From positions 1 to 64,000 of the forward strand of contig JAPFFF010000057.1 of the NCBI GenBank assembly GCA_039105265.1: a DNA stretch of 64,000 bases. Direction: 5' to 3'. A model generated the notes under the pieces. It ran no database searches, had not been told where the DNA came from, and saw nothing but the letters and a program-made list of their open reading frames with translations. Position numbers and translations under genes: made by a program. Positions 43,830 to 53,900 of this stretch are shown here, in pieces (positions within the stretch are counted from its first letter, which is position 1; the number at the start of each line of letters is the position of its first letter). This stretch comes from Tritrichomonas musculus (lineage: Eukaryota; Parabasalia; Tritrichomonadida; Tritrichomonadidae).

Positions 43830-44410
43830 AACGAGTAAACTTAAGTGATGATTATTTGCATATTTTTTTTTATTTTACTTTCTTTAGATGCATAAATTAA
43901 TTTTATATAAAAATTATATGCTAATTTCTTCCCAAAAACTTTTTACTGCTTAAGACCATTTTTGAATTTGTCTGACGACAAGTAACAACCAAATCAACAA
44001 TTTGAAATCAGTCCAAAACTTATTTTATTTGATGAAATAATTTTCTGCAATGGTTGAGTATTCCATTGTATAATCATTATATGCATTAATAAAATTAAAA
44101 GTAGCAATTATTGTCTGACAGTTTTAGTAGAAGTGATGCTTTTAGGAAAAATAAAAAGTTCCTTATTCTGGAGCATTTGAATGCTGTTCAATTAATTATT
44201 TTGAAAAAGTTCATTAAAATAACGATTTTTAATTTTAACGTGCTTTCAATAACTCAAAAATATGTGATACAAAATCCCAAAATTAGATCTTTAATGTTTT
44301 TCAATGAGCTCAGGCAACATTTGTAATATATACTAGACGGCCGTTTTATCCCAGCATTAACCTCAAAAAAATATTAGTATGGTTTTACATTATTTAATTT
44401 TTAAATAATA
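43830..44410. other. AT-rich intergenic sequence downstream of UGP
   Basis: No recognisable gene. A 71-codon frame at 44111-44326 starts with TTG and resembles nothing I know. Confidence 0.5.
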
Positions 44411-44413
44411 ATC

Positions 44414-44595
44414 AGGGATACCATAGGGGCACGGGCACGAGTACGCTACCAGGAAAAACTAAAATTTCGGGCAGAAAAGGGCAAATACGGGCATCTACTT
44501 TTGCCCGAAATTTTCTATCGTCGCCCGTAATTGCCCGAAAAAAAAGCAAAATTGACCTTCATCAAGAGGGAATTATCGTCTTTTGCCCGAAACCT
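44414..44595. mobile_element. hAT-end-like sequence with GGGCA/TGCCC cluster
   Basis: It starts CAGGGATACCATAGGGGCAC, the general look of a hAT terminus. Within 170 bp there are at least nine GGGCA or GCCCG words. Bases 44461-44473 (AAAATTTCGGGCA) are the exact reverse complement of 44502-44514, forming a 13-bp stem. GC content is far above the surroundings. The matching other end (ending GGTATCCCTG) was not found, so this may be a solo end or something else structured. Confidence 0.4.
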
Positions 44596-44617
44596 ATGTT
44601 CGATTCTTATTGATTGC

Positions 44618-44619
<2 letters not shown>

Positions 44620-44661
<42 letters not shown>

Positions 44662-45785
44662 AAGTTTTCTGTATCATTTTAATAATTTACACAAAATAAT
44701 AATAAAATTTTAATTTAAAAACAGTTATATATGATTATTATTATTTTTTTTTCTTCAATATAATCATTATGTTAATTAATCTTTACTTTTTTTACATCAC
44801 ATTTTTATTAACGTAACATTTTAACGTAACTTTTATATATTTATGTTTAAAACAATATTTTTATTCATAATCTAAAGATAAAAACTATTTTTCATTACCT
44901 CTTGCTAATTTTGATCAAAAAACCATGTTATCGCAGATGATTCTATCTGATAGATATAATTAGAAGCAAAATATCATAGAAAAAAAGGTTTTGTACGTCA
45001 GTACTATTATAAAATAATTCAAATGCATCGAATAAATAAATCAAAACGATTTAGCCAATCATAATAAGTCGAAATAAAATTAGAATTTTATAATAAATAT
45101 AAAGTGCCATTTTACACCATCAAAAGAATGATCAAAGAAATATCAAAGTTTTAATAATTTATTAGCAATAATAACTGAATAAAAATTATTTCTGCTTTAT
45201 ATTCATGCTTTTTTTATTTTAATTGACTAAATTTTTGAAGATAAAGATATTTTTCAAATAAAAAAATTAACGGAAAATTACATATGTATTTACATATGTA
45301 ATTTCTATCGTCCTGTGTATTTACATTGTATATACAAAAAGTAAAGATTAATGTTAATCGATATAATTGTAATCACTAAAGTTTGAAATGCAAAACAGTT
45401 TATTGGAATTACAAAGAGTTCATATCCAATAGTTATTATTTTCTTTTCTTGAAAAAAAAAAAAAAGAGTAAAAAAACTTGTTTTGGCGCATAACTGATAA
45501 TTTTTAATGACAGCTTCTTGTTGTTGAGTGTATTACGTGAAATTTGGTGTTTTTGATTGAAAATAGGTTAAAAATTTTATATCTGAATAGATCAAATAAT
45601 ATAACAAATTGTAATGTTTAAAGAGTAAAAAAATTCTTTGATGCATATTTAGCGATTGCTTGAAGTTTTTGCTGAGATATTGATGAAATTCGTAAAAAAA
45701 AAAAGATTGGTAAATAAGATTTTGAGATAAAATTTTATAAAATTTTAAAAATGAGAAGAAATATTTTATGTCATAATAATTGAGG
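44620..45785. other. AT-rich intergenic sequence
   Basis: It begins with long T and A runs (44622-44659). No coding or repeat structure is supported; the minus-strand ORF at 45533-45799 is low-complexity. Confidence 0.5.
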
Positions 45786-45789
45786 GAAA

Positions 45790-46085
45790 AAATAGTCAAG
45801 ATATAGGATTATCGGTGATAAATACCGTGGATCTCATGGACGGTACGAAATGATCTTCAAGACCTGCTGTGCCTTGGTCAATTAAGAATTAATGAATGAT
45901 CATCCTCTTAGGCTTGATGATCGAGAATTCTTCCTGAGTCATAGGGCCTTTGCTTTTCAAGTCAACTGAGGAAGAAATTCAAAAAAACAAAGAAAAGCAA
46001 ATGATTCAAAAACATAGGAGAATTAAATTATTTAACAAGACAGTTTCTTCAAGCCTTGAGGATTCATCTGACTAGGGTTGATAAT
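45790..46085 (-). pseudogene. GC-richer patch, possible coding remnant or structured RNA
   Basis: The minus strand reads SSVDLKSKGPMTQEEFSIIK, then PKRMIIH, a stop, then in the same frame FLIDQGTAGLEDHFVPSMR followed by STVFITDNP. A further short stretch, MIINPSQMNPQGLKKLSC, lies upstream near 46080. The composition is protein-like and clearly less AT-rich than the flanks. I do not recognise the family. A plus-strand TTGATGATCG motif raised a snoRNA possibility, but nothing else supports it. Confidence 0.3.
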
Positions 46086-46174
46086 CATCAATAAAGCATT
46101 TATTTTCTTTATATAATATATATTTTTTCTCTTCTTTTGAGGTGAATCCAACATGAAAGGTATTAAACAAATAT

Positions 46175-46495
46175 ATAGAAAAATTTTTGAAATTAATGAA
46201 TTAATTTATCTGATCATATTGTGAGAGTGGAAGAAAAAAGAAAAATAAGTAGCATAAACACGATGTATGAAGATTATCAATATAATGAGAGAAAAGATTT
46301 GAAAAATTTTTGTTCAGGAATTGAATAATATTATATGTTATGAAAGTTGAAGGGAAAATGAAAAGTAAATAATATAAGAATAATACATCAATAATAAAAG
46401 TGTAATGTAAGAATAGAAATGAAAAATTTTTGTTCAGGAATTTAATAATATTATATGTTATGAAAGTTGAAGGGAAAATGAAAAATAAATAATAA
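46175..46495. repeat. 120-bp tandem repeat
   Basis: Bases 46301-46368 and 46421-46492 match with a 120-bp period (GAAAAATTTTTGTTCAGGAA and onward). A more diverged third unit starts near 46179. It looks like a short, decaying satellite-like array of unknown extent. Confidence 0.7.
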
Positions 46496-46504
46496 AGAAA
46501 GCCG

Positions 46505-46620
46505 CAAAAGTAGTTCCTAACCGCTTAAAAGTAGTCCCCACTTAACTTTTTCTCAGAAAAATAGAAAGATTTATATTTTTATTCAAAAAATAGTTTAGAA
46601 CACATAAGTAGTCCCCGTTT
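46505..46620. repeat. Subterminal-like repeats upstream of the transposase
   Basis: AAAGTAGTTCC, AAAGTAGTCCCC and TAAGTAGTCCCC occur within about 110 bp. They could be transposase-binding repeats at one end of the element that carries the following gene. The opposite end was not found. Confidence 0.35.
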
Positions 46621-46795
46621 TATTCGATTTATTTATTTGAAAAAGTCAATATAAAAGAATTAGTTTAATTGAAAAAATAAAAGTATTTAACTGAAAAAGT
46701 TATCAATGCATTGAAAAAAATATTCAATTAAAAATTCGATAGTTGATTGAAAAAGTTTTTGATAATTGAAAAAGTTTAACTGTTCTATTTTGCAA

Positions 46796-48139
46796 TGAGC
46801 ACCAATTCGCCACCAAGAAAACCTCCTAAGGAAATTCATAAGGAACTAATTAATGAACCATTTGAACGATTTGCTACTGAGGAAGCTCTCAATTTCAGAA
46901 GAGTATCAAAATGCATTAGATTATCGTTCTCAAAGTCATGCTTTATATAATCTCTTACACGAAAATGGATTCTCAAATCATAAATTGGCTAGTTTACTTG
47001 GAGTCGCCCACAAAAGTTTTGAAAAATAACTAAAGCTTCCAAATGATCCAAATCCAAAAGGTCGGCCAGTTATTCTCAATGAAGAAGAGAAAAATATACT
47101 ATTTAGTGAAATAAATGGTTATTTAGCTAATGATATCAAACCAACATCATACGATTTGATTCAAGTTGTAATAGAGAAATTCAAAAAAACTATTTCACCA
47201 GATACTCTTTCGCGTTACATTATTGAATCTGTGCAATTTCGTATTATTAAAGGCGAGCCAATGGACCTTAATAGATATGAAGTTGATGATGAAGAAATGA
47301 AACAATATTTCGTTGATCTCAAGAATACAGTAGACGGCGTTCCAGCCTCGTTAGTATTTAATATGGACGAGGCTGGACAAGACGACTACATTGATACCCA
47401 CTCAATGCAGGTTGTTGTAAAGTCAACATGTCAAGATAAGATTACACAAATTCCATTGAGAAGAGAGTCAAAGAGAGCCACGTTGATTCATTGCATATCG
47501 GAAGACGGAACTTATGCCAAACCTCTTCTCATTGTTCCTCGTAAAACTCTAGATAGTGTCTTATTACAAAGACTTACGTGTAACAATTGCATAGTAAAGT
47601 ATCAATGTCATGGTTTTGCGAACACAATGATAATTCGACAATTGCTTGAAATAATTTTTTTCCCTCTGATTAAACAAAAATGGGAAATAGAACACCAAAG
47701 ATCTCAGTACAACGGAAATGTTATTCTTATAATAGACGGGATGTCAGCTCACGCGAAAGTACTTCAATTTTATAACCTAGCTCAAAATCACTTACAAGTA
47801 ATTTATCTTGTTCCACACTCATCTCACCTTTCTCAACCACTTGATCTGGTCCTATTTTCAATCCAAAAATTATTTACAACAAGAAGAAAACTCAAAAACT
47901 CATTAAGCACACAAAGTGATAAATTAAGATTAATTTTGAAAGGTTTACAAGAAGCTTCGAGTTCTGAAAATATTATTTCAGCTTTCGAATCGGCTGGAAT
48001 ATTTCATTTAATCCCAAAAAAGCAAAAAATAGATTTCAATAATTTTATGCCAAACTGTATCGTTGTTATGGAGAACTCTCGTTATTTCAAGGGCGAAAAG
48101 ATCGAAATGCCAATTGATAATTACAGATTAAGCATTTAA
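46796..48139 (+). pseudogene. DDE_1 (pogo/Tigger-type) transposase, nearly intact
   Basis: From the ATG at 46796 the N-terminus reads MSTNSPPRKPPKEIH. A +1 frame change near 46885-46895 and one TAA (47027-47029) interrupt the DNA-binding half; from there to 48139 the frame is open. GRPVILNEEEK is a linker motif shared with the copy at 26.4 kb. The catalytic core shows FNMDEAGQDDY (near 47363), LIIDGMSAHAK and PHSSHLSQPLDLVLF, the three acidic positions of DDE_1 transposases. With only two lesions it is much younger than the copy at 26371-27866. Clear terminal inverted repeats were not identified. Confidence 0.85.
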
Positions 48140-48787
48140 TGCAATCAGAAACATTATTTAAAAAATTTAAAAATTGATCAAGAATCTTTTTTTTTTTTTT
48201 AAAAAAAAAAAAAAATCGATTAAAATTAAAAAAACTAAAAAAGACCGTTTTTCGTCAATAAATCTGTTTTAACCTCATAAATTGATGATTTAAAAAACAA
48301 ATAAAATTTTAATCAAATACATCAGTTTTTCAATTTGGAAAAAACCAAAAATAATCAAAGATCTGCACTTGTTATTTGCCTTAAAAAGCTAATTATAATA
48401 TATTAATATGTATGTAAGCTTTATTTTATATATCTGAAATTATATTTCTAAAATAAACACCTTTCCATATAAAGAGCAATCTTAAACCATTTTTCGATAT
48501 TAATTCTTGTAAAAATAATAGAAAGAAATTTTAATAAACAATTTTTACTGTATATTTATTTATCGATCAAATTGTCTGCCAAAAAAAAGTTACCAAATGC
48601 GTATTGTTGATATAAGATTTTGTAGAAAAACTGTTTAAACTCTTGAAATTCGGCGTTAATACACTGATTTGAGAAAAATTGGCTTTGGTAAATTTGTAAA
48701 ATTTATAATTTTTTTTTGATTCGAGGTAAAGTTTTTTTTTCTCATTTACCATATCTATCAAAAATTTAAAGAATAAAAAATAAAATA
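48140..48787. other. AT-rich DNA between two transposons
   Basis: It contains T and A runs at 48188-48214. No gene or clear transposon end was recognised. It may include the undetected right end of the DDE_1 element. Confidence 0.5.
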
Positions 48788-48789
48788 TA

Positions 48790-50029
48790 TTCAAAAAGTT
48801 AAAAATTTAATTATTATTTCAATACTCATAAATGCAAGTTTCTCCGGTATTTTCATCTACCACATAATGAAGTTGTGTTCTGTATTGATTGTGGATTTCC
48901 TTTATGTCATGCCACTTTCCATTGAGGCTCTCTCCATTAGTTTCTTTACATTTATAGCAACGAGCCCAAAATGATGAGTAATAACTATGGAGCTTTTCGT
49001 TTGGGATATTATCCCAGATATTTGCTATTGCATTAAAAAGTTCTTCTTTTGATTTAAAATGGTGTCCGTCCAATTTTTTTTTTTTGATATAAGCCCAGAC
49101 TTGTTCTATGGGGGACAAGTCTGGGCTTTTGGGTGGCCGAGGTAAGTATTCTGGTATGATTTTGCTGAGGAAACCTTGAGTATATTTGGACCTATGTGAT
49201 GGCGCTTTCTCTTGTTGCCACACATAGGACAGATCAATTATCTTTTCAATTTCCTCGAAAACATGATTGTCGAGTAGGCATTTCATATAAGTCTGAGAAT
49301 TAACATGTTTATCGAAAAAGAAGAGCGGTGTACGAAAACCTCTAGGGCCAATTCTCCCCAGATCATCAAAGAAAGAGGACGCTGATCCTTTATATAGAAT
49401 GATTCTGGGGGGTGATGGCCCCATTCCCTCCAAATGCCTCCTTTATTCAAATCTTCACAGACGGTGGATTCGTCTGTGAAGATTATTGGAGGTAGTTGTG
49501 AGTATTGGTATGACAAAATGATATCGCACATTGAAAGCCTGTTATTTTTGTGAGATTGGTCGAGGGGTGCTACTGGGGTCATCCTATAATGCTTAATTTT
49601 ATTATCGTTTAATACTGTCTTGGCTGTTGGTTTTGATACATTGTTTTCTTCTGCCACATCTCTAAGAGTTTGGAGTGGATTATTTCTCATTGAATTTACA
49701 ATGTTTTGTTCTGTTTCATTATCAACTTTTTTGGGCCTCCCCTGCTTTGGAAAGATGGTATTGTATTTTTTATATGAATAAAATTTTTTTTGCATGTTTC
49801 TGGGTTTCTTCCTATTGTTTCTCCAATTCGTTTCCATTGGTTGTTTGTTAATACTGCTAGCTTGATGATTTCGAATCGTTCGCTTTCTGTAAGAGCATTC
49901 CATTCTTTTTGGCCTTCCATGACAAAAATAAATAAAATTTTATTAAAATTTTTCTAACCGTCATTGGCATTGAAAATTTCAATATTGAAAGATAGTATTC
50001 AAATTTATATCGTTTTTTAACTTTTTAAT
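48790..50029 (-). mobile_element. mariner-type element with decayed ends
   Basis: The transposase lies on the minus strand. Possible ends are TTCAAAAAGTTAAAAA at 48790 and, inverted, ATTAAAAAGTTAAAAA ending at 50029, each with TA outside (48788-48789 and 50030-50031). The inverted repeats match only partly, so the exact borders are tentative. Size (~1.24 kb) fits a mariner. Confidence 0.6.
48819..49920 (-). pseudogene. mariner (Tc1/mariner superfamily) transposase, frameshifted
   Basis: The transposase runs in three successive minus-strand frames. The HTH N-terminus (MEGQKEWNALTESERFEII..., PETCKKNFIHIKNTI) extends from 49920 to a shift near 49750. The next part (QGRPKKVDNETEQNI, IIFTDESTVCEDL with the first catalytic Asp) extends to a shift near 49345. 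The C-terminal part then runs RTPLFFFDKHVNSQTYMK, WQQEKAPSHRS, SPDLSPIEQVWAYIKKKK to 48819. The second catalytic position reads QQE where the family normally has QQD, a substitution expected to cripple cleavage. It resembles the trichomonad Tvmar family by recall. Two frameshifts plus the D-to-E change make it a dead copy. Confidence 0.85.
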
Positions 50030-50034
50030 TAAGA

Positions 50035-50950
50035 TATTTCAAAATTGAAGGGAGGTAAAGTTTTTTTAATTAAGTTAAAAAACAAACAAAAAATAAAAAT
50101 AAAGAGTTTTAACAAATAAGTAATATATGAAAAGTTATTTTATTTTATTTGTAATCAATCAATGTTGATTTAAAAATGTTCAAAATAATCTGAACAATTC
50201 ATTGAAAGCATTCAAAAATTTGTGAAATTCAAAGAGAAAAATAATACAAGATCCTATGTGCCAATTGGTCAGATTTTAACATATTTGTTTTATCTCCTAA
50301 GAACAAATTTAAGCATCATAAAATAAATAAGTCTCGAAGACGAATAATGAAAAAAAAAATTGAGAGAATAACGATCATTTAAAAAATACAATTATCTTGC
50401 AAAATAATTTATAAAATTATGTTAATACCTTAAATATATTATTATTAATATTTTAATTAAATAATATATTATTATGCATTCAAATAAAAAACAAAATTGT
50501 TAAAAATAAATGAATTTTGGAAAATACGTTTTTTTGAAACTTTTACGTTTTATAACGTTTATTGAAAATATTATTTTCTCAAATTATTTTGAACAAATTT
50601 TTGCAAAAAGTTTGATTTTATTTTTGTATATTTTTATTTTTGATATAAAACCGTAAATAATCACTCAAAATTGAAATACGTGAGGATTTTTTTATTCTAT
50701 AGAAAAAAAAATTTTTCTCAAAAAAGAAATAAAATTTATTTAATTGGTTCTCTGAATTTTGTAATCTGAAAGCTTTTTAAACAAAAGAACTATATTTCAA
50801 TTTATAATAAAATAATGATGAGAATAAATATTTTTCTAATTAATATAATATATTATAAACATTTTATATACAAAAATAACAAATTATAACAGTAAATCAA
50901 AAAGATATTTTTATTTTAATACCTTTTGATTTTTTATCGTTTAAATTTTA
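50035..50950. other. AT-rich intergenic region upstream of the cyclase gene
   Basis: No coding stretch was found. No good TCAYTTT initiator was found directly upstream of the cyclase ATG, unlike three other genes in the window. Confidence 0.5.
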
Positions 50951-50953
50951 TTA

Positions 50954-53900
50954 ATGAATAATCTTGAGCCTTCTGCAGCATCTCAATCAGGAACATCTGC
51001 ACGTTCCGAAGCCAGATCATCATCAGAAGGATTTATTTCTCAACATTTTGATCCTTTTTTTGATTTCTTTACACAATTCATTCATCCACATAGCATTTTT
51101 TATTTTATTTACCTTATAATTTTTGGTTTTCAGATGGCTTATGTTTCTATGTGGCTTCACCATACAAATTTTTGGATTCATTTAAACGAAGATAAGGTTA
51201 CACACACTTTTTCAGACTTGGCCAAAGTTATTCATTATATCGCACCGTTTTCGCCAGTTTACAAAACAGCAGACGATTATTTTATCCCATTCATTATTTT
51301 TACAGTAGTTGTAGTATTAATAATTGCTACCATATTTTTCCAATTATGGTTTTACAAGTCTCAAAGAAGATTTTCGAAATTTACTCTTTATCCAACGCGA
51401 ATTTTAATTGAATTAATTACTCCAATTATGCTTGTTCCTCTTTCACATATTACAGGACATTCATTATCAGATATTACATCTGACGATAAAGAAACAGCGC
51501 CACAAATGTATGCTTACTTCGCAGTTGGTTTAATCGAATACATCATTTGCATCTGCATCTTTTTTTATTCTTCTTCAATTATTGGGGTATCAGCATTTAT
51601 GTCTCTTTCGCCTTTGTCAGTTTTTGACTACAAGCCATACGTTTACATGCTACTCTCGACCTCAGTTTTTTCACTTTTTGAAGTTTGCTTTGTACTATTT
51701 CCTGCTTGGACATCTCATCCATTAGTTGTATTCCATATCTGCTTTGGCTGCTTCATTGCCTATCGTCTTACATTCCAACCATTTACCTCAGTCAGATGGA
51801 ATTGTTTCTTTATGACTTTTTCAGTTTTTTCAGTACTTTTAGATGTACTCAAATTAATAACGAACTTTTTCAATATAGGTGATCTTTTAAAAGACAAAAA
51901 AAATTGCAATGAATTAATTTTGATTGCCAACTTAGTTTGCTTCTTTGGTCTTCTTGTTATATCCATTGTTGTATCGGTTGTCTATTCAGTACTTCGATTC
52001 AAAAAGTTGAATCAAGTATTGAATTCAATTGTAGAGAAAGATAACGATCAAAATTCAGAGGGAGCGGCGGTTAAGACGAAATACACAGATGAAGAACGAA
52101 CAGAGATCTTTTTGAACTTAAAACTTGATCATTCAGAATTAATGGCACTTTCAGTACTTTATTATGTGACCCAAAACCACCTTGTTCCATACCTTGACTT
52201 TTGCCTGATCAAATTCATATTGAATTCACATAAGACGGTTGATGCGATGATGCAATGCATGAGGCTGATATCATATTTCCCATCAAATTCGCGTTATTTA
52301 AACATGCTTTTCAATATCATTGTCAAAAGAAGGGATACGAAATTCACTCATCGATTCTTCATCTATCAAATTCAGAAGATTAAACTTCTACGTCAGTCGA
52401 GTAGTTCTTTAATTGCATGTGAAAGATTGAATGAATTGAATGAGAAAACAGTTGAACTTGAAGAAGAAGTTGTCAACTTTTGGCTTTTAGGTCCCTCTCA
52501 AAAAGTTAAAGGACGTTGTTGTTGCTCAAAAACTGAACATAAAGTTGATGTTACTTACTTATATCAACTGAAAGATAGAATGAACAAAACTCGTTCTTTG
52601 TGGGATGAAGCATTAATTGACTTTCCTAATTCAATCCCTTATCGTGAAGAATACTGTCACTTTTTCATTGAATGTCAAACTGACTTTGCAAATGCAATTA
52701 AAAATAAACATAAAAGTGATATGATTGAGTCAGGAAGAAACTTTTCTGTTGATATGTGTTTCCGACTTTTTGTGAAGAACTTCCCTCAATATTTGAAAAA
52801 ACATATCATTGATGTTAAAGGAAACTTTTTTCGTGATTCAAAGAAACAAGGTGGGGGTCATAGTTCTGTCTCTTCTAACAATAGTAGTAAGAACTCTTTT
52901 TCATCATCAAACACATCTAGTTCTGTTGTCATTGATGGTCAAGTTGAAGAGGAAATAGGACGTTCTTTAATCAATCAATCACGAATTAGATTGGCCATGC
53001 AAAAGTCAACCCAAACGAAGAAAGCAAACAAACTTGCACCATTAATATTTGTAACTGCTTTCTTGTTTGTTATTGGTTTGTTTTGTGCCTTCTTTATCTA
53101 CGTTTATTTCAAAGATTACTTTGCAAATAGAACGAGATCAATGACTCGAATTGAGCTTGTTAATAAAGTGCAACTTTACACTTACACGTCAGCATTGCTA
53201 ATCTTATACAAATGGGGCAATATCACACATGCTATTGATATTGATTCATTCAGTAATGAACTACGAAGTAAAGATCTTTATAAAGATTCTGATTTTTTAC
53301 CTTTCCATATCTACGATAGAGATATTGCACGATTTAATGCAAATGCACGAGACATATTTGGTGAATTTTTGATTGATGTTTCCAAATTATCTGAAGAAGG
53401 TGTCAATGTGTTTAAATATGGAGATACGTTGTTTTCAGATACAACACATTTGACTTATTGTAATGCAACATCACAAACAGTTCCTCCATTCAAGACCAAT
53501 CTCAAAACGACACTTTTATTCATTTTCATGTCACAATCACAAATTGTTAATCTTAATGAGAGCAATATTGAAGACATGTTTTATAATAATATTGATTATT
53601 GTCATATTTTGGTTAATTTAATGAACATTTATGAATCATTCCAGACAACGAGAGACTTGTTAATTGAAATGGATGAAAAGGATTCAAATGATGCTTCTGA
53701 TACTATTTATAAAATTAAAATTGGTTTATCTGTTGCTTATGCCGTTGTTACAGTCTCTTTATCTTGCTCATTCTTCTTCTTATATATTCATGAAATCATG
53801 CATTTTGTTGAATTGTTGTTGAATTTGCCACGTGATGCAAAAATGAATGCAATGAAGCCGTTACGTAAATATCCAGCTGAAGAATCTAAAATAGATAAAT

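Noticed and set aside
44111-44326. 71-codon ORF downstream of UGP
   Set aside because: It starts at TTG, has no recognisable motif and lies in AT-rich DNA; not supported as a gene.
45900-45925. TTGATGATCG resembling a U3 snoRNA box C' segment
   Set aside because: No box A, D-box arrangement or stem structure was found around it; the minus strand looks more like a coding remnant.
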